From an uncultured Tissierellia bacterium (GTDB lineage Bacteria; Bacillota; Clostridia; Tissierellales; Tissierellaceae), in the NCBI GenBank assembly GCA_946402705.1, contig CAMIXG010000007.1:1-64000 (forward strand): a stretch of DNA of 64,000 bases, written 5' to 3'. The notes beneath the pieces are model-generated. The model was not told where the DNA came from, did no database searches, and saw only the letters and a program-made list of their open reading frames with translations. The first letter of the stretch is position 1, and every line of letters starts with the position of its first letter. Position numbers and translations under genes: made by a program. Shown one piece after another: positions 1 through 8,207 of the stretch.

Positions 1-93
1 GGTTATGTTCATACTGGAAAATCAGCACCAGAATCTTGTCCAGCTTGTGCTCATGATCAAAAATATTTTGAATTATTTGTAGAAACTTATTAA
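1..93 (+). CDS. Rubrerythrin, C-terminal fragment
   Basis: The last 30 codons of a gene that begins before the window. The frame opens GYVHTGKSAPESCPAC and ends at TAA. The CPAC pair after a G-Y-x-H-x-G-K-x-A-P-E lead is the second half of the rubredoxin-like Fe(SCys)4 domain that closes rubrerythrins, which reduce hydrogen peroxide in anaerobes. Only this tail is visible, so the diiron domain cannot be checked. Confidence 0.8.
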   Translation, partial: GYVHTGKSAPESCPACAHDQKYFELFVETY

Positions 94-111
94 TATAGAA
101 AATTTCTAGGG

Positions 112-144
112 AAAAAGATGCTAGTTGACTAGTATCTTTTTTAT
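112..144 (+). terminator. Intrinsic terminator after rubrerythrin
   Basis: AAAGATGCTAG and CTAGTATCTTT pair around a TTGA loop with one G-T wobble, followed by a run of T. It separates the rubrerythrin gene from the sigma-54 activator. Confidence 0.75.
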
Positions 145-269
145 TTTTTAATCTTTTTTAAAAAATTATCTATATCTATTGATAGAGATTGTTATTTTTC
201 AAACTTAGCTATCTTATTTATCCCAGTATAGTATACAATATCTATATAGGTTGACTGGAGGAGAATAAA

Positions 270-1637
270 ATGAAAGGTTTTGAAGGATTAAATGATGCTA
301 TTGCATTTTTAAAGTTAATTTCAAATACTTTAGGCGATGCAATTGTTATAGTTGATATAGATGGAAATATAGTAATGCTTAGTGATGAATATGCTAAGTT
401 TTTGAAGGTGGACTCCGAAGGAGTAGTTGGAGAATCTGTTAAAGATGTAATAGAAAATACTAGGATGCAGGTTGTTGTCAAGAGTGGGAGAAAGGAAATA
501 GCCCACATGCAAATGGTAAATGGACAGAACATAATAGCTACAAGAGTTCCTATAAAAATAAATGGAAAAATAATAGGGGCTATTGGTAAGGTTTTATTTA
601 AGGATCCAGAAGAGTTGAATGAGTTTAATAAAAAAGTTGTAAAAATGGAAGAGGAACTTTTTAGATATAAGTTAGTTCTTGATTTAGAGCATATAGCTAA
701 ATATGATTTAGACGATATAATAACAAAAAATCCATATATGATTAAAATAAAAGAAAAGATAAAAATTATAGCTGAAACTAGTTCAAATGTTTTAATACAG
801 GGGGAGAGTGGAACTGGAAAAGAGCTTTTTGCCCATGCCATATATAATAATAGTAAAAGATATGGTAAACCTTTTGTAAAGGTTAATTGTAGTGCTATAC
901 CTTATGAACTTATGGAGTCTGAGCTATTTGGATATGAAGAAGGAGCCTTTACTGGAGCTAGAAAGGGTGGAAAAATAGGTAAATTTGAGGCTGCAAATGG
1001 AGGTATTATATTTTTAGATGAAGTTGGAGAACTACCTTTAAATATGCAGAGCAAACTTCTTAGGGTGCTGCAAGAAAGAGAAATAACCAAGGTAGGCTCA
1101 TTAGAGGAAAAAAAGATAGATGTTAGGGTTATAGCAGTTACCAATAGAGATTTGGAAAAAATGGTAGAACAAGGATTATTTAGATTAGACCTGTATTATA
1201 GATTAAATGTTGTAAATATATGTATTCCACCCCTTAGAAGTAGAAGGGGAGATATAGAAGTCTTAATAAAACACTTAATAAAAAAAATAACTAAGGAAGA
1301 AGATTTAGAAGTTAAGGGTATAGATGAGGATACACTAAGTATAATGAATAATTATAATTGGCCAGGAAATGTAAGAGAATTAGAAAATACTCTGGAAAGG
1401 GCCATAAATTTTTTAGATGAGGATAGGATAATAAGACCAGAACATTTACCACCAAAAATATTGGAATACACAGAAGAAGATACAATCTATAACTTAAAAG
1501 AGTCTATAAAAGAGCTTGAAAAAAGGGAAATAGAGAAGGCCTTATTAATTACTAATGGAAATAAGTTACAATCTGCAGAGAAGTTGGGTATAAGTAGGGT
1601 AAGTTTATATAAAAAAATAGAAGAATATGACCTGTAA
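270..1637 (+). CDS. Sigma-54-dependent transcriptional activator (PAS, AAA+, Fis-type HTH)
   Basis: Enhancer-binding protein of 455 residues that should use ATP hydrolysis to open sigma-54 promoters. Residues about 10-110 look like a PAS sensor (G-D-A-I-V-I-V-D). The AAA+ domain has Walker A GESGTGKE at 178-185, an intact sigma-54 contact loop GAFTGA at 225-230, and Walker B IIFLDE at 246-251. The C-terminus has a Fis-like helix-turn-helix (AEKLGISRVSLYKKI). An AGGAG site lies before ATG 270. The next operon has a -24/-12 promoter and two 17-bp palindromes beginning right after this stop codon, so this protein is its probable activator. The effector is unknown; 3-hydroxybutyrate or a related acid is inference from context. 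Confidence 0.9.
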   Translation: MKGFEGLNDAIAFLKLISNTLGDAIVIVDIDGNIVMLSDEYAKFLKVDSEGVVGESVKDVIENTRMQVVVKSGRKEIAHMQMVNGQNIIATRVPIKINGKIIGAIGKVLFKDPEELNEFNKKVVKMEEELFRYKLVLDLEHIAKYDLDDIITKNPYMIKIKEKIKIIAETSSNVLIQGESGTGKELFAHAIYNNSKRYGKPFVKVNCSAIPYELMESELFGYEEGAFTGARKGGKIGKFEAANGGIIFLDEVGELPLNMQSKLLRVLQEREITKVGSLEEKKIDVRVIAVTNRDLEKMVEQGLFRLDLYYRLNVVNICIPPLRSRRGDIEVLIKHLIKKITKEEDLEVKGIDEDTLSIMNNYNWPGNVRELENTLERAINFLDEDRIIRPEHLPPKILEYTEEDTIYNLKESIKELEKREIEKALLITNGNKLQSAEKLGISRVSLYKKIEEYDL

Positions 1638-1654
1638 TGTATAAAAAATATACA
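1638..1654. promoter_or_regulatory. Upstream activator site 1 (TGTAT-N7-ATACA)
   Basis: A 17-bp palindrome TGTAT-N7-ATACA lying directly after the activator stop codon. A second copy with the same half-sites and spacing is centred 42 bp downstream, about four helical turns. Together they sit about 170-230 bp before the sigma-54 promoter, a usual distance for enhancer-binding protein sites. That the upstream activator binds here is inferred. Confidence 0.6.
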
Positions 1655-1679
1655 CTTTATCTCTTGAAATACATAGAAG

Positions 1680-1696
1680 TGTATAAAAAACATACA
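1680..1696. promoter_or_regulatory. Upstream activator site 2 (TGTAT-N7-ATACA)
   Basis: Second copy of the 17-bp palindrome, on the same face of the helix as the first (42 bp centre to centre). A paired arrangement fits cooperative binding of an AAA+ activator. Confidence 0.6.
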
Positions 1697-1865
1697 AAAA
1701 AAGCATGATGAATTGAGGACATTGTAAATAAAGTATACATTTTTATGTAAAAATTTATAGATTTTCGTAAAAATTCAGAAAAAATATAAAAGTATGTAAA
1801 TAATAAAAAAATAAAATAGGGTAAAGATGCTATTTTATAATATTCTGAAATTTATATTAAAATCA

Positions 1866-1881
1866 TGGCATTAAAATTGCA
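1866..1881 (+). promoter_or_regulatory. Sigma-54 (-24/-12) promoter of the 3-hydroxybutyrate operon
   Basis: TGGCATTAAAATTGCA matches the consensus TGGCAC-N5-TTGCW closely, with the invariant GG (1867-1868) and GC (1879-1880) 10 nt apart. It lies 48 bp before the start of the dehydrogenase gene. Confidence 0.9.
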
Positions 1882-1928
1882 ATGATAGTAAGGCAATGAA
1901 AAAATTATTTTATTTAGGAGGTTTGTGT

Positions 1929-2690
1929 ATGTTAAAAGATAAGGTATTTTTAATAACAGGTGCAGCAAGTGGTATAGGTTTAGCTATAGCACAAGAGTTG
2001 GTGAAAGATGAAGCTAAGATAGTTATGGTTGATGTGAATGAAGAAAAACTAAAACTAGAGGCAGAAAAATTAGGAGTGGAATATTTTGCAGCAAATCTAA
2101 CTAAGGCTGAAGATTGTAAAGCAGCAGTAGATTATACTGTAGAAAAATATTCTACAATAGACTCTTTAGTAAATGTAGCTGGCATTCAACATGTTGAAAA
2201 AATTGAAGATTTCCCAGAAGACAAATGGAATTTCATTATTTCACTTATGTTAACAGCACCATTTTTATTAACTAAATATGCATTCCCATATATGAGAAAA
2301 CAAAATTATGGAAGAATAATAAATCTAAGTTCTATCCATGGTTTAATAGCTTCTCCATATAAAGTAGCTTATATCTCAGCTAAACATGGATTAATGGGAC
2401 TTACAAAAACAACAGCTTTAGAAGGAGCAGAATTTAATATAACTGCAAATGCAATTTGTCCTTCTTATGTAAGAACTCCATTAGTAGATAATCAAATAGC
2501 TGATCAAGCAAAAGCTCATGGTATAAGTGAAGAAGAAGTAGTAAGAGATATAATGCTTGAAAAATCATTTGTAAAATCTTTAATAGAACCAGCTGATATA
2601 GCTGATATAGTAAGACTTTTATGTTCAAAAGCAGGAGAACATATGACAGGTGGAGAAATAAAAATAGATGGCGGCTGGACAGCAAGCTAA
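1929..2690 (+). CDS. bdhA: D-3-hydroxybutyrate dehydrogenase (SDR family)
   Basis: Short-chain dehydrogenase that should oxidise (R)-3-hydroxybutyrate to acetoacetate with NAD, in the cytosol. The 253 residues show the cofactor motif TGAASGIG (10-17), the VAGIQHV segment, catalytic Ser135, Tyr148 and Lys152 (YISAK), and family-typical stretches IHGLIASPYK and ADQAKAHGISEEEV of bacterial 3-hydroxybutyrate dehydrogenases. I start at ATG 1929 rather than the in-frame ATG at 1896, because AGGAGG lies 8 nt before 1929 and the earlier ATG would place that site inside the gene. First gene of a sigma-54-dependent operon with a GntP permease and a hydroxyacyl-CoA-dehydrogenase homologue. Confidence 0.9.
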   Translation: MLKDKVFLITGAASGIGLAIAQELVKDEAKIVMVDVNEEKLKLEAEKLGVEYFAANLTKAEDCKAAVDYTVEKYSTIDSLVNVAGIQHVEKIEDFPEDKWNFIISLMLTAPFLLTKYAFPYMRKQNYGRIINLSSIHGLIASPYKVAYISAKHGLMGLTKTTALEGAEFNITANAICPSYVRTPLVDNQIADQAKAHGISEEEVVRDIMLEKSFVKSLIEPADIADIVRLLCSKAGEHMTGGEIKIDGGWTAS

Positions 2691-2704
2691 AGGGAGGATA
2701 AACC

Positions 2705-4015
2705 ATGTTTGGTATAATTTTAGGATTAGTATTATTAATGGTTTTAGCTTATAGAGGTTACTCTATAATTTGGGTAGCACCTTTAACTGCCTTAGTTGTT
2801 GCGTTTACAGGAGGATTACCACTGTTAGATGCCTATACTAATGTATATATGGGTGGGTTTGTAGAGTTTACAAAGGCATGGTTCCCAACTTTCATGTTGG
2901 GAGCAATATTTGGACACTTAATGGATTATACAGGTGCAGCTAGATCTATAGCAAGTGCCTTAACTAAGTTTATAGGAGCAGATAGGGCTATACTTGGAGT
3001 AATAGTAGGTTGTGCGGTATTAACTTATGGTGGTATAAGTTTATTCGTAGTAGTATTTGCTATGTATCCATTAGCATTAGCTTTATTTAGAGAAGCAGAT
3101 ATAACAAGAAAATTAATACCTGGAAGTATAGCAGCAGGTTCATTTACTTTTACAATGACTGCCCTACCAGGTTCACCACAGATACAAAACTTAATTCCAA
3201 TGAAATACTACCATACAACACCAATGGCTGCACCTATAATGGGTATAGCAGCAGCAATATTTATGTTTGGGCTTGGATATATATATTTAAGATGGAGAGA
3301 AAAAGGATATAGAGCTAAGGGAGAAGGTTTTACAGAACCAGATAATGTAGAAAAGGCAAAAGAAGGAGATGTTGAGGTAATACCTCCACATCCAGCTCTA
3401 GCTATACTACCCCTTATAGCAGTTGTAATTTCTTTAAATCTTGGTGAAAGATTTATAGGAAGACCAGTAAACATAATAGAAGCATTATTATTGGGTATAG
3501 TATTATCAATGGTAGTAGGATTTAAAAACTATAAAGGATTTACTAAGAGTATATCTGGTGGAGCAAATGGATCTATAACTGCTATAATGAATACTTCAGC
3601 AGCAGTTGGTTTTGGTTCGGTTGTAAAAACAGTACCAGGATTTAAAGTATTAACAGACTTAGTACTTGGAATAAAAGGAAGTCCTTTAATATCTGAAGCA
3701 GTGGCAGTTAACTTACTTGCTGGAGCTACAGGTTCTGCATCAGGTGGTATGGGTATAGCACTTGAAGCATTAGGAGATAAATATTACCAAATAGCATTAG
3801 AAACAGGGATAAGTCCAGAGGCTTTCCATAGAGTTGCATCATTAGCATCAGGTGGATTAGATACACTACCTCATAATGGAGCAGTTTTAACTCTACTTGC
3901 TATAACTGGAATGACTCATAAAGAATCTTATATAGATATATTTGTAACATCGTTAGTGTTGCCAGTATTATCTTCTATACCAGCGATAATATTAGCAACT
4001 ATAGGTTTAGTATAA
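2705..4015 (+). CDS. GntP-family permease, probably for 3-hydroxybutyrate
   Basis: Integral membrane importer of 436 residues, very hydrophobic and Gly-rich throughout. It is typical in length for the GntP (gluconate/organic acid:H+) family, with characteristic stretches such as GSASGGMGIALEALG and LPHNGAVLTLL near the C-terminus. It starts 14 bp after the dehydrogenase stop codon with GGGAGG in front. The coupling to 3-hydroxybutyrate dehydrogenase suggests uptake of 3-hydroxybutyrate; the substrate is inference. A paralogue sits at 42281-43564 in the other sigma-54 operon. Confidence 0.85.
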   Translation: MFGIILGLVLLMVLAYRGYSIIWVAPLTALVVAFTGGLPLLDAYTNVYMGGFVEFTKAWFPTFMLGAIFGHLMDYTGAARSIASALTKFIGADRAILGVIVGCAVLTYGGISLFVVVFAMYPLALALFREADITRKLIPGSIAAGSFTFTMTALPGSPQIQNLIPMKYYHTTPMAAPIMGIAAAIFMFGLGYIYLRWREKGYRAKGEGFTEPDNVEKAKEGDVEVIPPHPALAILPLIAVVISLNLGERFIGRPVNIIEALLLGIVLSMVVGFKNYKGFTKSISGGANGSITAIMNTSAAVGFGSVVKTVPGFKVLTDLVLGIKGSPLISEAVAVNLLAGATGSASGGMGIALEALGDKYYQIALETGISPEAFHRVASLASGGLDTLPHNGAVLTLLAITGMTHKESYIDIFVTSLVLPVLSSIPAIILATIGLV

Positions 4016-4031
4016 TATTAGGAGGAATAAT

Positions 4032-4976
4032 ATGAAATTTGCGGACATTAAAGTAATAGCTATATCAGGAGCAGGAACAATGGGTTCAGGAATTGCTCAA
4101 ATATTTGCTAAAAAAGGATATCAAGTAATCGTATCAGACATTAAAGAAGAATTCTTAGACAAGTCTAAAAATCTTATAAAGGTATTTAATAGTTCACTTT
4201 TAGAAGAAGGACTTATGACTAAGGAAGAAGAAGAAAAAGTTTACGAAAATATTAAATTTACAACAAATGTTCAAGATTTCAAAGATGCAGATATAGTTAT
4301 AGAGGCTATAGTTGAAAAACTTGATATAAAACAAAACTATTGGAAAGAGATAGAAGCTATTACAAGACCTGATACAATTTTTGCTACAAACACATCAGGA
4401 CTTAGTGTAAATGATATATCTGCAAAAGTTGAGAAAAAAGATAGATTTATAGGAACTCACTTTTGGAATCCAGCTCATATAATACCTTTAGTAGAGCTTA
4501 TAAGAGCAGATGCAACATCAGATGAAATAGTTGATTTATTAAAAGAAGTTATGGATGATATAGATAAGGTATCAGTAGTTGTTTTAAAAGATGCTTATGG
4601 CTTTATAGGAAATAGATTACAATTTGCAGCCTTCAGAGAGGCAGTAAATATAGTTGAAAGAGGAATAGCTACACCAGAAGATGTAGATAAGGCTATGAAA
4701 TATGGGCCAGGTTTTAGATATCCATTAATTGGACCTTTAGAAACAGCAGATTTAGGTGGACTTGATACTTTCTATAATATATCTTCTTATTTATTTGAAG
4801 ACTTAGCAGATACTAAAACTCCTCAGGAGATACTTCAAAAACTAATTGATAAAGATGAACTTGGAGTAAAAACTAAAAAAGGTTTCTATGACTATTCAGA
4901 TGGAAAAGATGAAGAGGCAATTAAAAATAGAGATAAAATGTTGTTTGAAATGCTAAAATATATTTATAAAAAATAA
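4032..4976 (+). CDS. 3-hydroxyacyl-CoA dehydrogenase-family oxidoreductase (atypical substrate motif)
   Basis: NAD-dependent dehydrogenase of 314 residues. It has the Rossmann motif GAGTMG (13-18), a probable catalytic His143 in THFWNP and partner Glu155 in PLVELI, and the C-terminal GNRLQ helix domain. The substrate loop reads HFWNPAHIIPLVEL, unlike the HFFNPVPxMKLVE of true 3-hydroxybutyryl-CoA dehydrogenases such as the one at 5244-6095. Other branches of the family (carnitine or hydroxy-acid dehydrogenases) also vary here, so a free hydroxy acid substrate is possible. Third gene of the 3-hydroxybutyrate operon, 16 bp after the permease, with an AGGAGG site, and closed by a terminator. Confidence 0.8.
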   Translation: MKFADIKVIAISGAGTMGSGIAQIFAKKGYQVIVSDIKEEFLDKSKNLIKVFNSSLLEEGLMTKEEEEKVYENIKFTTNVQDFKDADIVIEAIVEKLDIKQNYWKEIEAITRPDTIFATNTSGLSVNDISAKVEKKDRFIGTHFWNPAHIIPLVELIRADATSDEIVDLLKEVMDDIDKVSVVVLKDAYGFIGNRLQFAAFREAVNIVERGIATPEDVDKAMKYGPGFRYPLIGPLETADLGGLDTFYNISSYLFEDLADTKTPQEILQKLIDKDELGVKTKKGFYDYSDGKDEEAIKNRDKMLFEMLKYIYKK

Positions 4977-4980
4977 AAAA

Positions 4981-5008
4981 ATGAGAGCCATTTGGCTCTT
5001 ATTTTTTT
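4981..5008 (+). terminator. Intrinsic terminator of the 3-hydroxybutyrate operon
   Basis: AGAGCC/GGCTCT stem, extended by weaker pairs, with an ATTT loop and a T7 tract. It ends the three-gene operon before the separate hbd gene. Confidence 0.85.
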
Positions 5009-5243
5009 GTTGAAAGAAACTAGGAATTATAATTTCAAAATAAGGCTATTGAAAATACTGGTTTTTGACATAATGAATTAAAATACTAATAAAAATATTA
5101 ATATTTTTCAGTGTGTTAGCTGATAATTTAGAATAATCATAATAGTTTTGTTTATTTCTAAAATAGTGAAAAAAATTTTTATATTGATATAATATACTAG
5201 TAAGTATTTTAGGGAGTTAAAATAAGGGATGGGAGATAGTCAG

Positions 5244-6095
5244 ATGAGAGAAATTAAAACAGTTGGTATATTGGGAGCAGGAACAATGGGATCGGGAATC
5301 GCTCAAAACTTTGCCAATACGGGATACAAAGTAGTATTATTTGATATACAAGAAGAATCACTTAAAAATGCTAGAAATATAATAGAAAAATTTAATAGCT
5401 TTTATGTTAAGAAAGATATTATAAGTAAAGAAGCATCAGATAAAATGATAGATGATATAGTATTTACTAGTGATTTAAAAGATTTAAAAGATTGTGATTT
5501 AATAGTTGAAGCCATAGTTGAAATATTAGATGTTAAGAGAGATGTATTTAAGCAATTAGATGAAATCTGTAAACCAGAAACTATATTTGCATCAAATACA
5601 TCATCTTTATCTATATCTGAAATATCAACAGCTACAAATAGAATAGATAAATTTATAGGTATGCATTTTTTCAATCCAGTACCAAAGATGAAATTAGTAG
5701 AGATGATAAGTACAATAACTACTTCTGAAGAAACTAAACAAGCTATAATTGAAACTTCAGAAAAAATGGGAAAAACTATAGTTAGGGTTGAGGAAGCACC
5801 AGGATTTGTAGTAAATAGAGTTTTGATACCATTTATAAATGAAGGAATTAAGATATATTCTGAAGGTATAGCTAGTATAGAAGATATAGATACAGCTTTA
5901 AAATATGGGGCAAATCATCCTATGGGACCATTAGAACTTGGTGATTTAATAGGACTTGATGTTTGTTTAAACATAATGGAAGTGCTTTATAAAGGTTTTG
6001 ATGATGAGAAATATAAGCCAGATGCATTACTTAAGAAAATGGTAGCAGGTGGTAAATTAGGTAGAAAAACTGGAGAAGGTTTCTATAAATATTAA
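5244..6095 (+). CDS. hbd: 3-hydroxybutyryl-CoA dehydrogenase
   Basis: Cytosolic enzyme interconverting 3-hydroxybutyryl-CoA and acetoacetyl-CoA, as in butyrate-type fermentation. The 283 residues match the usual length. Motifs: GAGTMGSG (11-18), catalytic His141 in MHFFNPVP and Glu153 in KLVEMI, GFVVNRVL and the C-terminal GRKTGEGFYKY. I prefer ATG 5244 to the in-frame ATG 5229 because GGGAG lies 8 nt before it and the shorter product aligns with the family start. It stands alone between two terminators; no crt, thl or bcd gene is nearby. Confidence 0.9.
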   Translation: MREIKTVGILGAGTMGSGIAQNFANTGYKVVLFDIQEESLKNARNIIEKFNSFYVKKDIISKEASDKMIDDIVFTSDLKDLKDCDLIVEAIVEILDVKRDVFKQLDEICKPETIFASNTSSLSISEISTATNRIDKFIGMHFFNPVPKMKLVEMISTITTSEETKQAIIETSEKMGKTIVRVEEAPGFVVNRVLIPFINEGIKIYSEGIASIEDIDTALKYGANHPMGPLELGDLIGLDVCLNIMEVLYKGFDDEKYKPDALLKKMVAGGKLGRKTGEGFYKY

Positions 6096-6096
6096 G

Positions 6097-6130
6097 AAAA
6101 AAACATTGAGCTAGTCTCAATGTTTTTTTT
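6097..6130. terminator. Bidirectional terminator between hbd and the TDT transporter
   Basis: AAACATTGAG/CTCAATGTTT hairpin with a T-run on the right and an A-run on the left, so it can serve the two convergent genes. Confidence 0.8.
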
Positions 6131-7082
6131 AATCTAAATCAAGGTCTAAGTTTTCAATTATATCTTCTTCTCTTTCAAGTATAAAATTAAAGTATCTAAT
6201 TAAAATATATAAAACTATTGATAGGGCCAAACTTTCTTCAAATTTTACTAAAAGATTTAAAATATTATAGCTATAGCCAAGATTAGATAGATGAGTTACA
6301 GACAACTTAAAAGCTAGGGCTGATATAGCTATGGGAAAGCTAAAACTAGCTATACTAGGGTAAAAGTCTGATTCAAAAATTCTTGGAAGTTTGGTTAAAA
6401 TTATTATTAGGGTTAAACTAGATAGAAATAAGAGCAAGCCAAATATAAATAAATTTTTATTTTCAAAACAATTGATATAGGCAGCTAGGCAAAGGCTGGC
6501 AGGAGATGCAAATACTCCTATTGTAGGCCAAGTGCTTTCATTTATACCATCTACTTTTAAGAATCTATATATATTTAAGGGAGCTAAAATTATATAGGAG
6601 CTAAATCCAAAATAAAATATAAGCCTTCCAATATGTTGGTAGCCAAAATTATTTGAAACTATGGCACCAGTACATATTCCAACATATACAATAAACCAAC
6701 TAGGATATAGATTTTCAATATTAAAATTTATAAGATATTTGATAGAAAAAATTATTATAAATATAGAATGGAGTAAAACGCTAAAAATCCACAATATAGA
6801 TGAAAACTTTGGCAGATAAGAATGTAAATAGCTTGAAAAAACCATAAGTCCCATAGAAAAAGCTGGCATGACACTGGCTATTAAAGGATTTTTTAAATCA
6901 TTTTTACAGATATCCATAAAAAATATGAATTTTAAAGCAAATAATAAAAGTAGAAATAGGGAAAGTCCTCCAAGAATTATCCTGGGAAGATTTCCATGGG
7001 ATAAAAGTAAATTGCCTGTTGTAAGTAGGGCCAAAAATATAGCAATAATCGGTAGGGGGATTTTTTTAATATACATAAGCAT
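6129..7082 (-). CDS. TDT-family (TehA/SLAC1-like) membrane transporter
   Basis: Polytopic membrane protein of 317 residues with about ten hydrophobic segments. Segments such as NPLIASVMPAFSMGLMVFSSYL and WPTIGVFASPASLCLAAYI resemble the tellurite-resistance/dicarboxylate transporter family, which folds like the SLAC1 anion channel. AAGGAGG precedes ATG 7082. It is divergent from the alpha/beta hydrolase, and the shared 186-bp spacer holds a Crp/Fnr-like palindrome. The ion carried is not known. Confidence 0.7.
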   Translation of the reverse strand: MLMYIKKIPLPIIAIFLALLTTGNLLLSHGNLPRIILGGLSLFLLLLFALKFIFFMDICKNDLKNPLIASVMPAFSMGLMVFSSYLHSYLPKFSSILWIFSVLLHSIFIIIFSIKYLINFNIENLYPSWFIVYVGICTGAIVSNNFGYQHIGRLIFYFGFSSYIILAPLNIYRFLKVDGINESTWPTIGVFASPASLCLAAYINCFENKNLFIFGLLLFLSSLTLIIILTKLPRIFESDFYPSIASFSFPIAISALAFKLSVTHLSNLGYSYNILNLLVKFEESLALSIVLYILIRYFNFILEREEDIIENLDLDLD

Positions 7083-7145
7083 TTAATTACCTCCTTAAAG
7101 TAAAAGTATCTTTACTGAGAATTATAGCAAATAAAAAAATATAAA

Positions 7146-7163
7146 CTGTGATATATGTTACAG
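7146..7163. promoter_or_regulatory. Crp/Fnr-like palindrome between divergent genes
   Basis: CTGTGATATATGTTACAG is a near-perfect dyad (14 of 18 positions pair) with TGTGA and TTACA half-sites like those bound by Crp/Fnr-family regulators. It lies between the TDT transporter and the alpha/beta hydrolase. No binding protein is identified. Confidence 0.35.
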
Positions 7164-7268
7164 ATTTTACAAAAAAGCATGGGAATAAACAAATAAATCA
7201 GAATATTTAATAGATTGAAGAAATTATTTGATATATAATGTAAATAGAAAAGAAAAAGGGGAGGAAAT

Positions 7269-8078
7269 ATGGAACTTAAAACTAGAGCAAATGTAAACTT
7301 ATATTATGAAGAAATGGGACAAGGAAATGAAATAGTATTTATACATGGATGGTCAGGTAGTTCAGAGTTTTTCAAACCACAATTAGAAGAGCTTAGTAAA
7401 AGCAATAGGGTTATAATCTATGACCTAAAAGGACATGGTAGGTCAGAAGTAGTAGCTAGAGGACTTACAATGAAAGGTTTTGCAGAAGACCTGCAGGATT
7501 TAATAATAGGATTAAAGCTAAATAAACCAGTTTTAATAGGCTGGTCTATGGGAGCTATGATAATATTTGAATATATAAAACAGTTTGGTACAGAGTCCAT
7601 ATCCAAAATAGGAATACTTGATATGACACCAAAACTTATCAATGATAAAACTTGGAGCTATGGACTTAGCCATGGAATTTTTATAGAGGAAGATCAAAAG
7701 TATACTTTAACTTTATTGGCAGATGATTATGGAGAATACCTTAAAAAGTTTATAAAATTTGCCCTGCCTTATAAGGCGGAAGAAGATTTAATACAAGTAT
7801 TTAAGGATGCAGAGAAGAATAGCCCACTAGTCTTAATTGCCATGTGGCATGCTATGGGAGTAAGTGACTATAGGCAAATTTTACATGATATAGATATACC
7901 TGCTCTTATAGTATATGGGGGAAAAAGCACCCTATATAATGCTGATACTGCTAGGTATATGGCAGATAGAATTTCAAAATCTAAACTTGTAGAATTTGAA
8001 AGTGCTACACACTTTTTGGTAGTTGAAGAAGCTGATAGGCTTACAAAAGAAGTGTATGACTTTGTAAATAAAGATTAA
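7269..8078 (+). CDS. Alpha/beta-fold hydrolase
   Basis: A 269-residue alpha/beta hydrolase. It has the oxyanion segment HGWSGSSEFF (about 25-34), the nucleophile elbow GWSMG (Ser near 95), a probable acid Asp before the GG in the late strand and a C-terminal ATHFLVVEEA supplying the His. No signal peptide, so cytosolic. GGGGAGG precedes ATG 7269. Esterase, peptidase and haloperoxidase-like members share this layout and the substrate cannot be read from sequence. Monocistronic, with its own terminator. Confidence 0.85.
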   Translation: MELKTRANVNLYYEEMGQGNEIVFIHGWSGSSEFFKPQLEELSKSNRVIIYDLKGHGRSEVVARGLTMKGFAEDLQDLIIGLKLNKPVLIGWSMGAMIIFEYIKQFGTESISKIGILDMTPKLINDKTWSYGLSHGIFIEEDQKYTLTLLADDYGEYLKKFIKFALPYKAEEDLIQVFKDAEKNSPLVLIAMWHAMGVSDYRQILHDIDIPALIVYGGKSTLYNADTARYMADRISKSKLVEFESATHFLVVEEADRLTKEVYDFVNKD

Positions 8079-8115
8079 TATAAAAGCTAGGTAGCCACCT
8101 AGCTTTTATATTTTT
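8078..8115 (+). terminator. Intrinsic terminator after the hydrolase
   Basis: A 15-bp perfect stem (ATATAAAAGCTAGGT against ACCTAGCTTTTATAT) with an AGCC loop and a T-run. Confidence 0.85.
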
Positions 8116-8207
8116 GTCATTACTTAGAAAAACTATACATAAGTGGTATAATAACTTATCAATTAAAATACTACATAAAAAAATTAAAGGAGAAGGGAGG
8201 GAAAAAT

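Noticed and set aside
1896..1928. Longer start for 3-hydroxybutyrate dehydrogenase at ATG 1896
   Set aside because: The AGGAGG site for the 1929 ATG would lie inside the coding region, and the extra 11 residues do not match the family N-terminus.
5065..5093. TTGACA at 5065 as a promoter of hbd
   Set aside because: No acceptable -10 lies 16-18 bp downstream. A better TATAAT at 5188 has only a poor -35, so no promoter was called.
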